This document shows, one piece after another, positions 45,725 through 58,427 of a stretch of 64,000 nucleotides of DNA. Each line of letters begins with the position of its first letter. Position 1 is the first letter of the stretch. This stretch comes from Gammaproteobacteria bacterium (GTDB taxonomy: Bacteria; Pseudomonadota; Gammaproteobacteria; SURF-13): NCBI GenBank assembly GCA_016195665.1, contig JACPZD010000037.1, positions 1-64,000 on the forward strand, in the 5' to 3' direction. Position numbers and translations under genes: made by a program. The notes beneath the pieces were generated by a model that worked only from the letters and a program-made list of their open reading frames with translations, did not search any database and was not told where the DNA came from.

Positions 45725-47275
45725 ATGAACGATAAATTAATTATTTTTGACACGACGTTACGCGACGGGGAACAAAGTCCCGGCGCCTCGATGACTCGCG
45801 ATGAAAAAATCCGCATCGCGAAAGGCCTGGAGCGCATGCGGGTGGATGTGATCGAGGCGGGCTTCCCGTTTGCGAGTCCCGGCGACTTTGAATCCGTTCA
45901 AGCCGTGGCGAAGGCCATCAAGGACAGCACCGTCTGCGCCCTCGCCCGCGCCCTGGACAAGGACATAGACCGCGCGGCCGAGGCCCTGAAGGGCGCCAGG
46001 TCGGCACGCATCCACACCTTCATCGCCACCTCACCCATCCACATGAAGATGAAGCTCAAGATGGAGCCTGAGCAGGTGCTGGAACAGGCGGTGAAGGCGG
46101 TACAACGCGCACGGCAATATACCGATGACGTGGAGTTTTCACCGGAAGACGCCGGCCGGTCCGAGATTGACTTTCTCTGCCGCGTATTAGAGGCGGTGAT
46201 CGCCGCCGGCGCGCGCACCGTGAACATTCCGGATACCGTGGGTTACAACCTCCCCCACCAGTTTGGCGCGTTGATTAAAACGCTACGTGAGCGCGTGCCC
46301 AACTCGGACAAGGCGGTATTCTCGGTCCATTGTCACAACGACCTCGGACTCGCGGTGGCCAATTCGCTCTCCGCAGTGTTGAACGGCGCGCGGCAGGTCG
46401 AGTGCACCATCAACGGTCTCGGCGAGCGTGCCGGCAATGCCGCGTTGGAGGAGATCGTTATGGCCGTGCGCACACGGCGTGATCTATTCACCTGCGATAC
46501 GAGTCTCGACACAACCCAAATCGTGCCGTGCTCGCGCCTGGTATCCGGCATCACCGGTTTCGCCGTACAGCCCAACAAAGCCATCGTCGGCGCGAACGCC
46601 TTCGCCCATGAATCCGGCATTCATCAGGACGGCGTCCTCAAGCACCGCACGACCTACGAAATCATGCGTGCCGAGGACGTGGGCTGGATGACCAATCGCA
46701 TGGTGCTCGGCAAGCACTCCGGACGCAACGCCTTCCGCACCCGTATGCAGGAGTTGGGAGTGGTCTTTGAAGCAGAGGAAGATCTCAATGAGGCCTTCGG
46801 GCGCTTCAAGGATCTGGCCGATAAAAAGCACGAAATCTACGACGAGGATTTGCAGGCGTTGGTGACCGACGCCCATCTCGAGGCGGAGAATGAGCGCATC
46901 AAGCTGGTGCTTCTTAAGGTGTGCTCGGAGACCGGCGAAACTCCGCAAGCCGAACTCACCTTATGGGTAGACGGCGTAGAGCAACAGGCCACGGCTACGG
47001 GAGGAGGTCCGGTGGACGCCGCCTTCAAGGCGATTGAAAAGATCGTGAACAGCGGCGGAACCCTGCAACTCTACTCGGTGAACAACATCACCAGCGGCAC
47101 GGACGCGCAGGGCGAGGTGACGGTGCGCGTGGAAAAGGGCGGCCGGATCGTGAATGGCCAGGGTTCGGATACCGACATCGTAATCGCCTCGGCCAAGGCT
47201 TATATCAATGCGATGAATAAGATCATCCAGCCCAGCGAGCGGGCCCACCCTCAGACGGCGGATCAACCGATATAG
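45725..47275 (+). CDS. leuA: 2-isopropylmalate synthase
   Basis: A 516-residue enzyme for the first committed step of leucine synthesis, condensing acetyl-CoA with 2-oxoisovalerate. The N-terminal [16 protein letters not shown] and metal-binding SVHCHNDLG mark the TIM-barrel domain; [12 protein letters not shown] and the C-terminal leucine-binding regulatory domain ([34 protein letters not shown]) are complete. Ends before a long inverted repeat. Together with ilvBHC it covers the branched-chain pathway up to isopropylmalate. Confidence 0.97.
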   Translation: MNDKLIIFDTTLRDGEQSPGASMTRDEKIRIAKGLERMRVDVIEAGFPFASPGDFESVQAVAKAIKDSTVCALARALDKDIDRAAEALKGARSARIHTFIATSPIHMKMKLKMEPEQVLEQAVKAVQRARQYTDDVEFSPEDAGRSEIDFLCRVLEAVIAAGARTVNIPDTVGYNLPHQFGALIKTLRERVPNSDKAVFSVHCHNDLGLAVANSLSAVLNGARQVECTINGLGERAGNAALEEIVMAVRTRRDLFTCDTSLDTTQIVPCSRLVSGITGFAVQPNKAIVGANAFAHESGIHQDGVLKHRTTYEIMRAEDVGWMTNRMVLGKHSGRNAFRTRMQELGVVFEAEEDLNEAFGRFKDLADKKHEIYDEDLQALVTDAHLEAENERIKLVLLKVCSETGETPQAELTLWVDGVEQQATATGGGPVDAAFKAIEKIVNSGGTLQLYSVNNITSGTDAQGEVTVRVEKGGRIVNGQGSDTDIVIASAKAYINAMNKIIQPSERAHPQTADQPI

Positions 47276-47293
47276 GCTCACTCACGCCAAGTT

Positions 47294-47374
47294 GGTAGGG
47301 TGGGCACGCTGCTTGTGCCCACATGCCAACTGCATTTGATTCCGCGTGGGCACAAACAACGTGCCCACCCTACC
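47294..47374. repeat. 81-bp inverted repeat between leuA and wrbA
   Basis: ggtagggtgggcacg (47294-47308) and its exact complement (47360-47374) enclose an inner near-palindrome (gcttgtgcccac and gtgggcacaaac). It separates the convergent ends of leuA and wrbA and may act as a terminator for both. Sequences of this gtagggtgggc type are dispersed repeats in many genomes. Confidence 0.75.
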
Positions 47375-47378
47375 CCCA

Positions 47379-47993
<615 letters not shown>

Positions 47994-48059
47994 TCAGGCT
48001 GAATATACCATGATCTGATCGTTTTCTTCCATGCGGATTGCGCCGCAAGGTATAGCATC

Positions 48060-48362
48060 ATGAATCGCCGTCATTGTTTCAAGCTGGTTATCCTGCTAAT
48101 AACCACAGTACTGGGCTGCGCGAGTATTCCTACTCAGGAGATGAGCGATGCGCGCCAGGCCGTGCAGGCGGCGCGCGACAGCGGCGCGGAAGTCTACGCC
48201 ACCGAGGAACTCAATCAGGCGGTGGAGCTTTTGAACAAGGCCAAGAATGCGCTTGAAGAAGATGCCTATGAACGGGCACGCAGCGACGCCGTGGCGGCTA
48301 AGCAAGCGGCCGTAAAGGCGCGCTCTAAGTCCTTGGAGAAAAAGGCTCCTCAAAGTCCGTAA
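48060..48362 (+). CDS. DUF4398-type lipoprotein
   Basis: A 100-residue lipoprotein: hydrophobic N-terminus with lipobox VLGC (Cys20), then a helical Ala/Glu-rich domain (MSDARQAVQAARDSGAEVYA, QAVELLNKAKNALEEDAYE). This matches DUF4398, in which such helices resemble coiled-coil outer-membrane lipoproteins. Function is unknown. Divergent from wrbA and convergent with the GGDEF-EAL gene. Confidence 0.75.
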   Translation: MNRRHCFKLVILLITTVLGCASIPTQEMSDARQAVQAARDSGAEVYATEELNQAVELLNKAKNALEEDAYERARSDAVAAKQAAVKARSKSLEKKAPQSP

Positions 48363-48380
48363 ACGTCGCGCGCAGCGTGA

Positions 48381-50432
48381 TCAGCCTTGCGCCGGATATA
48401 GTTGCCGCTCGGCGTGTTCTTTGAAGAATTCGGTGCAACGCTCCGTCTGTAGCGGGCGGCAGATATAATAGCCCTGCGCTTCATCGCACAGCAGCGATAT
48501 CAGGCAATCCAACTCGTCCTGTGTCTCTACACCTTCCGCAATCACTTCCAGTTTGAGACTGTGCGCCATCGCGATGATGGCGGAAGCAATGGCCGACTCA
48601 TCCCGTCTGTCGGGACTGATGCTGGTGACCAGGGAGCGATCAATTTTAATACGGTCAATGGGAAAACGTTTCAGGTAAACAAGGGTCGAGTATCCCGTGC
48701 CGAAATCGTCAATGGCTATACGCACGCCCAAATTGTGTAACTCCTGCAGGGTGTTTAAGGTATGCGAGGTATCGTCCATAAGCACGCCTTCGGTGATTTC
48801 CAGTTCCAGGTATTTCGGCTCCAAGCCAACGTCCTGCAAGACCCGTATCACCAACTCCACAAAGTTGCCCTGCTTGACCTGATTCGCGGAGACATTCACG
48901 GCGACGCGCAATTTCGGCTGTCCCGATTTGTGCCATTCCTTTAGCTGTGCACAGGCTTTCTTGAGCACCCACTCGCCCAACGGGACTATCAGGCCGGACT
49001 CCACGGCAATGGAAATGAATCTGTCCGGCATCAACAGGCCCAGATCGGGATGTTGCCAGCGCACCAGCGCTTCCACCGCGACTATATTGCCGCTCAGCAA
49101 ATGCACTTCGGGCTGGTAGTGCAGCAGCAACTCGCTGCGCTCTATGGCCCTGCGCAATCTGCTTTCAAGAGACAGCAGCTCTTGCGCGCGCTCGTTCATC
49201 GCGGGCATGAAGCGTTGATAGCGCGCGCGCCCCGCCTCCTTGGCGGCATACATAGCGATATCGGCGTGCTTCAACAGGGTATCTACGTCCTCCCCATCTT
49301 CCGGATAGATGCTGATCCCTATGCTGGGCGTGGCGTAGAGAACCTGCTTGTCGAGCTTGAACGGGCTGGACAGGGATTCGAGGATATGATCGGCCACCTG
49401 AACTGCGCCGCCGGGATCGTTGATTTCAGGTAGCACCAGAACAAACTCGTCACCGCCGCGCCTGGCCACGGTGTCGCCCGAGCGAACCGTGGTCAGCAAA
49501 CGTTCTGCGACGGCTTGCAGCAGACGATCGCCCATGCCGTGGCCCAGCGAGTCGTTGACCGTTTTGAAGCGGTCCAGATCAATAAACAGTATTCCGATCT
49601 TGCCTTGCCTGCGTTGGGCATAGTTAAGCGCGCGGCTGAGCCTGTCCTGCAGCAGCATGCGGTTGGGCAGTCCGGTGAGAGTGTCGTGGTACGCCAGGTG
49701 CCATATCCGCTCTTCCGCGCGCTGCCGCTCGCTGATCTCGGTTTTAAGCTCCCGGTTAGCGGCTTCGACCTGATGTTTAAGCGACAGTTCTTGCGCGAGA
49801 TTGGTGTTTTCGTACTTTGTCTTTATGTTATCCACGATGCCCCGGTTAACGAGGAAAGATGAACTGGTGATGGCGCCCATGTACACCAACATTAATATAC
49901 CGAGCGAGAGATGCTCCGCGTCACCCTCCAGAAAAAAACTCACGGTAAGTGGCAGCAGGCAGGGCAATAGAAATCCCAGATAGATGCTCCTGAATGCGGA
50001 CAGCGGCACTACGGCCGCCGAAGCTACGCCCACCACAATCAGGATGGCGATAACCTCATATACAGGCTTGTGATCGTGGAGCAAGGCGAGTCCCAGCAGA
50101 CCCCATGCGAGACCCGCCAAGGTACTGCCTGCCGCGAAGAGCCTGGCCCAGTAAACGGCGCGAGAGGGAGGCGGGGCGGCACGATAATAATTTTTAGTCA
50201 GTAAGACCCTACCTGCGGCAATCAGTGCGATCACTAACAGTAGGTACAATACGGTGGTATCGAGCGGCCTCCACAATACCGCGGAGAGGCTTAACACCAC
50301 ACCTATCGTCAACAGGGCAGTGGGAATGGACAGCCGATAGAGTACCTGTACTCGTTCCGCAAAAATCTGCTGAGCATCCACAGAAGGACGCTCCGTTAGC
50401 CCTGCCGTATCGTTTTTAGGAAACCTTATCAA
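48381..50432 (-). CDS. Membrane GGDEF-EAL protein (c-di-GMP turnover)
   Basis: A 683-residue protein. N-terminal about 200 residues form several transmembrane segments without a recognised sensor domain, then a coiled-coil linker (AANRELKTEISERQRAEER). The GGDEF domain (WHLAYHDTLTGLPNRMLLQD, RRGGDEFVLVLP near residue 323) and the EAL domain (VEALVRWQHPDLGLL near 455, LEITEGVLMDD, IDDFGTGYSTLVYLKRFPID) both keep their signature motifs, so both synthesis and cleavage of c-di-GMP are possible. It starts with TTG overlapping the hda stop (TTGA), implying it is translated by coupling to hda. That linkage is unusual. Confidence 0.9.
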   Translation of the reverse strand: MIRFPKNDTAGLTERPSVDAQQIFAERVQVLYRLSIPTALLTIGVVLSLSAVLWRPLDTTVLYLLLVIALIAAGRVLLTKNYYRAAPPPSRAVYWARLFAAGSTLAGLAWGLLGLALLHDHKPVYEVIAILIVVGVASAAVVPLSAFRSIYLGFLLPCLLPLTVSFFLEGDAEHLSLGILMLVYMGAITSSSFLVNRGIVDNIKTKYENTNLAQELSLKHQVEAANRELKTEISERQRAEERIWHLAYHDTLTGLPNRMLLQDRLSRALNYAQRRQGKIGILFIDLDRFKTVNDSLGHGMGDRLLQAVAERLLTTVRSGDTVARRGGDEFVLVLPEINDPGGAVQVADHILESLSSPFKLDKQVLYATPSIGISIYPEDGEDVDTLLKHADIAMYAAKEAGRARYQRFMPAMNERAQELLSLESRLRRAIERSELLLHYQPEVHLLSGNIVAVEALVRWQHPDLGLLMPDRFISIAVESGLIVPLGEWVLKKACAQLKEWHKSGQPKLRVAVNVSANQVKQGNFVELVIRVLQDVGLEPKYLELEITEGVLMDDTSHTLNTLQELHNLGVRIAIDDFGTGYSTLVYLKRFPIDRIKIDRSLVTSISPDRRDESAIASAIIAMAHSLKLEVIAEGVETQDELDCLISLLCDEAQGYYICRPLQTERCTEFFKEHAERQLYPAQG

Positions 50433-51142
50433 GACATTACCTGCTTAATGAGCTCGCGCACGAAGGGTATTGTCAGTTTGCGCTGCTGGGCCAGTGAACC
50501 GATATCCAGGTGCTGCAACAACTCAAACAGCTTCGGCATGGCGCGCGGCCAGTGGTGGAGTAAATAGCGGCCCACCTCTTCGGGTAAATCCATGCCGCGG
50601 CTGCGGGCGCGCAACTGGAGGGCGCGCAATTTATTTTCATCATTGAGGGGGTGAAGTTGAAATATCAAACCCCAGCTCAGGCGCGAACTGAGATCGCGCA
50701 ATGCAAGTCCGAGTTCCGCGGGCGCAGCGTTCCCCGTCACCCGCAGATGCGCCCCGCTGTCACGGATACGATTGTAGAGATGCAACAGTCCGGTCTCCCA
50801 CTCCGGCCGCCCCGCTATCGCCTGGATATCATCTATACATACCACGTCGAGATGCTCCAAACTTTCGAGCACGGCGGGGGAAATCGTGTCCGCCTCCGCC
50901 AATGGCAGGTAGGCCGCGGTGGTATGCTGGTCAGCGGCGTGCTGACAAGACGCATGAAGCAAGTGCGTCTTCCCCATCCCGGCGGCGCCCCATAGATAAA
51001 CGAAACGCTCATTGCTGTGTATCAGCCCCTGCAAGGTCTGCACGGCTTCCAGGTTGCGGCCCGCGACGAAATTGGCGAAGCAGGCCCCATCGGGCAGCGC
51101 AACGGGCAAGGGTAGCTGCACCGGAGACATCGTCCTGCTCAC
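50429..51142 (-). CDS. hda: DnaA regulatory inactivator Hda (DnaA-like AAA+)
   Basis: A 237-residue AAA+ protein similar to DnaA domain III. Walker A is GAAGMGKT (residues 52-59), Walker B VVCIDDIQ, and the N-terminus carries the beta-clamp-binding motif QLPLP (9-13). With the clamp it stimulates ATP hydrolysis by DnaA after initiation (RIDA). The GTG at 51142 overlaps the perM stop; an ATG at 51130 is possible and would keep the clamp motif. Followed by a coupled GGDEF-EAL gene. Confidence 0.92.
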   Translation of the reverse strand: MSRTMSPVQLPLPVALPDGACFANFVAGRNLEAVQTLQGLIHSNERFVYLWGAAGMGKTHLLHASCQHAADQHTTAAYLPLAEADTISPAVLESLEHLDVVCIDDIQAIAGRPEWETGLLHLYNRIRDSGAHLRVTGNAAPAELGLALRDLSSRLSWGLIFQLHPLNDENKLRALQLRARSRGMDLPEEVGRYLLHHWPRAMPKLFELLQHLDIGSLAQQRKLTIPFVRELIKQVMS

Positions 51143-52203
51143 TCCGGTGGCGTGGCGCCGTATAAGCGGCTGCTCAGATAGCGCTCATGCGCGTGACGTA
51201 ATAGCACCATGATGACGGCGGCGGCGGGCAGCGCCAGCAATACGCCGAAAAATCCGAACAACTGGCCGCCCGCCAGCACGGCGAAGATCACCGCCACGGG
51301 ATGCAGGCCGATGCGCCCGCCGATCAGCCAGGGCGACAACACCAGACCCTCGGCGAGCTGCCCGATGATAAATACTATGACGATAGGAAGCAGATGCACC
51401 ACATCGTGATATTGCACAATGGCCGCAACGCCCGCCGCGAGCAGTCCTATGATGAATCCCAGATAAGGGACAAAGCTCAGCAGACCCGCGATCATGCCTA
51501 TGAGCAGAGCGAGATCGAGACCGGCGAGCCACAAACCCACCGAATAGATCACGCCTAATCCGAACATCACCAGGAGCTGGCCGCGCAGAAAAGCCCCCAA
51601 CACTTCATCACTCTGCCTTGCCAGACGCACCGCCACTGGCTCGATGTTGAGCGGCAACAGTTCCCTGATGCGCGCCATCAGAATATCCCAGTCTCGCAGG
51701 AGGTAAAATGTCACCACCGGGATGAGCAGCAGGTTGACAAGCCCCGCCAGAAACGCCAGGCCGGAGTGCGACAGCGAGGTCAATACACCGGCCGCCAGGC
51801 CACCCGCCTTCTGCCAGTTCTTGGCGAGTGTCTGTTGCAGCACACTGAGATCAAGATTCGTCTGCTCCAAGCCAAAACGCGCCAGCAGCCATGGCAGCGC
51901 GGTGTTTTGCAGCCAATCCAGATAACCCGGGAGTTTGCCGATGAACAGGGTGATCTGCCGCTCCAGCATGGGAACAAAGATCAGCAGCAGGAGCACGATC
52001 ATTACGAGTAATGCGGTGAAGACGATGGCCGTGGCGAGCCCTCGGGATAGTTTGTACGTTTCCAGCCTGTCCACCCAGGGGTCCACCAGATAGGCGAGCA
52101 GCGCCGCGACAAAAAACGGCGTCAACACCGGCGCGAGCAGATACAGCAAACCCGCGGCGATAACGATGGGCAGCAGCAACAGCCATTTGTTGGAATCGGT
52201 CAC
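51139..52203 (-). CDS. perM: AI-2E family transporter (PerM type)
   Basis: A 354-residue polytopic membrane protein of the AI-2E/PerM family, with about eight transmembrane segments (LLPIVIAAGLLYLLAPVL, FTALLVMIVLLLLIFVPML and others) and the family motif LLSFVPYLGFIIGLL. Some members export autoinducer-2, others transport Na+; nothing here decides. GTG at 52203 is chosen because it overlaps the pgsA stop (GTGA); a longer frame exists upstream but has no support. Confidence 0.88.
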   Translation of the reverse strand: MTDSNKWLLLLPIVIAAGLLYLLAPVLTPFFVAALLAYLVDPWVDRLETYKLSRGLATAIVFTALLVMIVLLLLIFVPMLERQITLFIGKLPGYLDWLQNTALPWLLARFGLEQTNLDLSVLQQTLAKNWQKAGGLAAGVLTSLSHSGLAFLAGLVNLLLIPVVTFYLLRDWDILMARIRELLPLNIEPVAVRLARQSDEVLGAFLRGQLLVMFGLGVIYSVGLWLAGLDLALLIGMIAGLLSFVPYLGFIIGLLAAGVAAIVQYHDVVHLLPIVIVFIIGQLAEGLVLSPWLIGGRIGLHPVAVIFAVLAGGQLFGFFGVLLALPAAAVIMVLLRHAHERYLSSRLYGATPPE

Positions 52204-52757
52204 TGGGGGCGCCTCTTCGCCCGCAGGGCACGCACACCCCATGTCCACACGTAGCTTAGCCCGCTCAACAGCGTGGTGACCAGCACCAGATAGACGAGCG
52301 CGGCGACCAACCAGGCGGGAAGGATTAACACGCTATGAGTCACTAACATGGCGAGTATCAACACGATCTGCGCGAGGGTATTGAGCTTGCTCAGCAGGCT
52401 GGGTTCGAGCTCATAACTGCCGATGAGATAATGATACGCCACACCGCCGGCCACGATCACCAAGTCCCTGCCCACCACCGCCATCACCAGCCACAGCGGG
52501 ATCTCGCCCAGCCAGCCCAGGACGAGATAGGCGCTGACCAGTAACAGCTTATCGGCAAGCGGGTCCAGGATGGAGCCTAGGCGGCTGCCCCACCCGTAGC
52601 GCTTTGCGAGATAACCGTCCAAGGCGTCGCTGACCCCGGCCACGGCGAACAACACGAGCGCCGCGCCATAGTACTCGTTCAGCAGCAGCACCACCATCGG
52701 CGGCACGAGCAGTATGCGACCAAGACTGATGGCATTGGGAATATTGCTAGCTTGCAT
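52200..52757 (-). CDS. pgsA: CDP-diacylglycerol-glycerol-3-phosphate 3-phosphatidyltransferase
   Basis: A 185-residue membrane enzyme for phosphatidylglycerol synthesis. The CDP-alcohol phosphatidyltransferase motif is complete as SDALDGYLAKRYGWGSRLG followed by SILDPLADK, and NIPNAISLGRILLVP is the usual N-terminal helix. It starts the pgsA-perM-hda-GGDEF/EAL unit of four overlapping genes. Divergent from purM. Confidence 0.94.
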   Translation of the reverse strand: MQASNIPNAISLGRILLVPPMVVLLLNEYYGAALVLFAVAGVSDALDGYLAKRYGWGSRLGSILDPLADKLLLVSAYLVLGWLGEIPLWLVMAVVGRDLVIVAGGVAYHYLIGSYELEPSLLSKLNTLAQIVLILAMLVTHSVLILPAWLVAALVYLVLVTTLLSGLSYVWTWGVRALRAKRRPQ

Positions 52758-52908
52758 AGATACTCAGCGACTACGCTGTCTACCCCCTTAATTCCAAGAC
52801 TGCACGCTATGCGAGGACGGCTTGCAAGTCAACAGGAAGGGTTCCGTTGCTCAGTTTGCAGTCGTCGCAACACCCCTATACCATAACACTCTTTGATCCG
52901 GAGCCCTT

Positions 52909-53979
52909 GTGAAGAAACGCCCCCCCCTTCGCCCCCCACAGGACACTCCTGCGCTCAGTTACCGCGACGCGGGGGTGGACATTGACGCCGGCCATCGCCT
53001 GGTCGAACGGATCAAGCCGATTGCGGCCCGCACCCGCCGTCCGGGTATCTTAGCCGGAATCGGGGGCTTTGGGGCCTTGTTCGAGCTGCCGCCGGGCTAC
53101 CGCGAGCCGGTGCTGGTGTCGGGCGCCGACGGTGTGGGGACTAAATTGAAGCTGGCCCTGGAGATGGGCCAGCACGACACCATCGGCATAGATCTCGTCG
53201 CCATGTGTGTCAACGACGTGGTCGTGCAGGGCGCCGAACCGCTGTTTTTTCTTGATTACTATGCAACCGGACGGCTTGATGTGGAAGTGGCCACGGCGGT
53301 CATCGAAGGCATCGGTCAGGGCTGCGAACTGGCCGGCGCAGCGCTGGTCGGCGGCGAAACCGCCGAGATGCCCGGCCTGTATCATGGCGGTGATTACGAT
53401 CTGGCCGGCTTTTGCGTCGGCATCGTCGAAAAATCACGCATCATCACCGGAGACTGGGTAGCCCCCGGCGATGCGCTGATCGGCATCGCCTCCTCCGGGC
53501 CGCACTCGAACGGTTATTCGCTGATACGCAAAATTATCGAAGCCTCAGGCGCGAATCTTGCGCAAGACTTCCACGGCCGGAGCCTCGGCGAAACGTTGCT
53601 GGCACCGACCCGTATCTACGTAAAACCCCTGCTCAAATTATTCGAGAAGGTGAAGGTGCATGCCCTGGCGCACATCACCGGCGGCGGCGTTTCCGAAAAT
53701 CTGCCGCGCGTGATGCCGGAAAACACCTGCGCCCTGGTGGATACCTCAAGCTGGCCGCGTCCGCCAATCTTCACCTGGCTGGAACAACAGGGCCGGGTGA
53801 CGGCCGAGGAGATGTACCGCACCTTTAACTGCGGCATCGGGATGGTGGTGTGCGTGGCGGAAGAGGATGCGGAACAGGCCTTGGAATTGCTGGAGGCTGA
53901 AGGCGAAACCGCCTGGCGCATCGGCCAGATCGCGGCAGCGAAACGGAGCGGCCCCGCCCACGTCCTGTTCCGAGCGTGA
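52909..53979 (+). CDS. purM: Phosphoribosylformylglycinamidine cyclo-ligase
   Basis: A 356-residue AIR synthase that closes the imidazole ring in purine synthesis. The segments [55 protein letters not shown] and [15 protein letters not shown] are typical. The GTG at 52909 follows ggag by 5 bp. Its stop overlaps the purN start (GTGA), forming a purMN pair for successive steps in the pathway. Confidence 0.96.
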   Translation: MKKRPPLRPPQDTPALSYRDAGVDIDAGHRLVERIKPIAARTRRPGILAGIGGFGALFELPPGYREPVLVSGADGVGTKLKLALEMGQHDTIGIDLVAMCVNDVVVQGAEPLFFLDYYATGRLDVEVATAVIEGIGQGCELAGAALVGGETAEMPGLYHGGDYDLAGFCVGIVEKSRIITGDWVAPGDALIGIASSGPHSNGYSLIRKIIEASGANLAQDFHGRSLGETLLAPTRIYVKPLLKLFEKVKVHALAHITGGGVSENLPRVMPENTCALVDTSSWPRPPIFTWLEQQGRVTAEEMYRTFNCGIGMVVCVAEEDAEQALELLEAEGETAWRIGQIAAAKRSGPAHVLFRA

Positions 53980-54650
53980 AAATGACCGCGATGCCCTGTG
54001 TGATTCTCATCTCCGGGCGTGGGAGCAACCTCCAGGCCATCGTGCACGAAGTGGTTGCAGGCAGGCTACCGCTCGAGATCCGCGCGGTCATCAGCAATCG
54101 TCCCGAGGTTTCGGGCCTGGATCTGGCTCACCGCGCCGGCCTGGTCACTCAGGTGCTCGATCATGCCCAGTTTACCGATCGTGAAACCTACGATGCGGCC
54201 TTGCTGACCCTGATAGACAGTTACCAGCCTCAATTGGTCATACTGGCCGGATTCATGCGCATCTTGACGGCGCGCTTTGTCCGGCATTACCGGGGGCGCC
54301 TGCTCAATATCCATCCCTCACTGCTGCCCGATTTTCCGGGGCTGGACACCCATCGCCGCGCCCTGGCCGCCGGTGCGGTCGAGCATGGCGCGAGCGTGCA
54401 CTTCATCACCGAGGCGGTGGACGGCGGTCCGGTCATCCTGCAGGCCCGCGTCAAGGTGCTGCCGCATGACAACGCCAAGACGCTCGCCGCGCGGGTGCTT
54501 GCCGAGGAGCACCGCATCTACCCGCAGGCGTTACGCTGGTTCGCCGAGAAACGCCTGTGCCTGGAACAACGCGGCGGTCGCGACTGCGCGGTGTTGGACG
54601 GTGAGCCCCTGGAGATTTCCGAACACTTGCCACTCAGCGATGTCGAATAA
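53976..54650 (+). CDS. purN: Phosphoribosylglycinamide formyltransferase
   Basis: A 224-residue enzyme transferring formyl from 10-formyl-THF to GAR. The N-terminal loop is [12 protein letters not shown], and the catalytic Asn-His-Asp triad lies in [14 protein letters not shown] and VDGGPVILQ. The GTG at 53976 overlaps purM; ATG at 53982 or 53991 are alternatives. The C-terminal extension ([19 protein letters not shown]) is present in proteobacterial members. Confidence 0.95.
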   Translation: MKMTAMPCVILISGRGSNLQAIVHEVVAGRLPLEIRAVISNRPEVSGLDLAHRAGLVTQVLDHAQFTDRETYDAALLTLIDSYQPQLVILAGFMRILTARFVRHYRGRLLNIHPSLLPDFPGLDTHRRALAAGAVEHGASVHFITEAVDGGPVILQARVKVLPHDNAKTLAARVLAEEHRIYPQALRWFAEKRLCLEQRGGRDCAVLDGEPLEISEHLPLSDVE

Positions 54651-54652
54651 GA

Positions 54653-55363
54653 ATGGGTAAACATTCTCTCGGTGCGGTGGTGTTGTATCTTATCGGCACT
54701 TGTAGCGCGGCGGCCGCGCCGCAAGCCTTTACCGCGCAGTACACCGTCAACAAGGGCGGGATTCCCATCGGGGAGATGACACGCACACTGAACCAGCAGG
54801 CCGGCGGCCGGTACAACTACGAATCAGTCACCACGGCAAGCAGATTATTGAGCCTGCTGGTGAAGGATAAAATCATCGAGCAGAGTCTGTGGGATTACCA
54901 CGACGGCGCGATCCGCGCACTCGAATACCGCTACGAAAAAAGCGGCGGCAAGACACCAAAAAAAGTTCAGCTCATTTTCGACTGGGATCAACGGCTGGTC
55001 AAAAACGCCCTGGACGGCGAAACACGGGCCATGCCCGTGGCTAAGGGGCTGACCGACATCCTGCTCTATCAACTGGTCCTGATGATGGATTTGAAGGATG
55101 GAAAAAAACCGCTCGAATACCCCATCGCGGACAAACACAAATTCAAGACCTACCGCTTCGACATCACCGGTGAAGAAACGCTGGACACGCCGCTAGGCAA
55201 GCTCAAGACCGTCAAGGTGCAGCGTGTGCCCGGGCCGGACAAGAAGACCACCCTGATCTGGTGTGCGCCGAGTCTCGACTATCTGCCGGTGCGGATTGAA
55301 CAGGACGAGCAGGACGACGGCGAATTCAGCATGGTAATCAAATCCGTCGAGGGGCTGCGTTAA
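54653..55363 (+). CDS. DUF3108 domain periplasmic protein
   Basis: A 236-residue protein with a signal peptide (about 1-22) and a DUF3108 domain: FTAQYTVNKGGIPIGEMTRT near the start and LKTVKVQRVPGPDKKTTLIW near the end. Members are predicted periplasmic or outer membrane-associated beta-rich proteins without a known role, often encoded beside purN. It begins 2 bp after purN. Confidence 0.85.
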   Translation: MGKHSLGAVVLYLIGTCSAAAAPQAFTAQYTVNKGGIPIGEMTRTLNQQAGGRYNYESVTTASRLLSLLVKDKIIEQSLWDYHDGAIRALEYRYEKSGGKTPKKVQLIFDWDQRLVKNALDGETRAMPVAKGLTDILLYQLVLMMDLKDGKKPLEYPIADKHKFKTYRFDITGEETLDTPLGKLKTVKVQRVPGPDKKTTLIWCAPSLDYLPVRIEQDEQDDGEFSMVIKSVEGLR

Positions 55364-55693
55364 ACCTAAAAGCATCTATCTAACCGCCCAGAGCCGACAG
55401 AAAAATACCCAGATAAATATAATTTACCGCAGAGGACGCAGAGGAACACAAGAAAAATACTATTTACGATCAAGGATGCAAAGGAATAACATTAAAAAGG
55501 TTTTGTTTCTCCGCGTCCTCTGCGGTGAACAGAAAAATACCCAGATAAATATAATTTACCGCAGAGGACGCAGAGGACGCAGAGGAACACAAGAAAAATA
55601 CTATTTACGATCAAGGATGCAAAGGAATAACATTAAAAAGGTTTTGTTTCTCCGCGTCCTCTGCGGTGAATCGTTGTTTTGAATAAGAATTAC
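55364..55693. repeat. Intergenic region with a tandem 132/141-bp duplication
   Basis: Unit 1 (55398-55529) and unit 2 (55530-55670) are near-identical; unit 2 differs by one extra 9-bp gcagaggac. Each unit holds accgcagaggacgcagagg and ends in ctccgcgtcctctgcggtgaa, so each folds into a long hairpin, and its inner repeat is itself tandem. These accgcagaggacgcagag/ctctgcggt sequences are common dispersed spacer repeats. No gene is supported here. Confidence 0.85.
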
Positions 55694-58179
<2,486 letters not shown>

Positions 58180-58224
58180 GGGATTTTTTATCGTTGCGCA
58201 GGTTCAATCCTTAACTGCCTACAA

Positions 58225-58413
58225 TTAATTCTTGAGTACATACAGCAACGCCACACCGAGCGCCATACTGATGAGTCCACCGACGCGCAGGGTGAGATTG
58301 TCCATCTGGCCGATCAGCGCGACGGCTCTGCGAAAATCCGCCGGACTCAGAAAGGGCAACACGCCTTCCACGACCAGGACGAGCGCGACGGCGGTGAGTA
58401 GCTCATCCCACAT
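58225..58413 (-). CDS. DUF2065 small membrane protein
   Basis: A 62-residue protein with two hydrophobic segments (LLTAVALVLVVEGVLPFLS and VGGLISMALGVALLYVL), i.e. DUF2065, typically encoded between hflC and hisZ. Function is unknown; context suggests a role with HflKC. It lies 14 bp after hflC. Confidence 0.85.
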   Translation of the reverse strand: MWDELLTAVALVLVVEGVLPFLSPADFRRAVALIGQMDNLTLRVGGLISMALGVALLYVLKN

Positions 58414-58427
58414 TGACGGCGGCCGGC

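Noticed and set aside
55398-55670. The 132/141-bp tandem units as a possible CRISPR array
   Set aside because: Only two units exist, they are almost entirely identical including the part that would be the spacer, and no cas gene is present.
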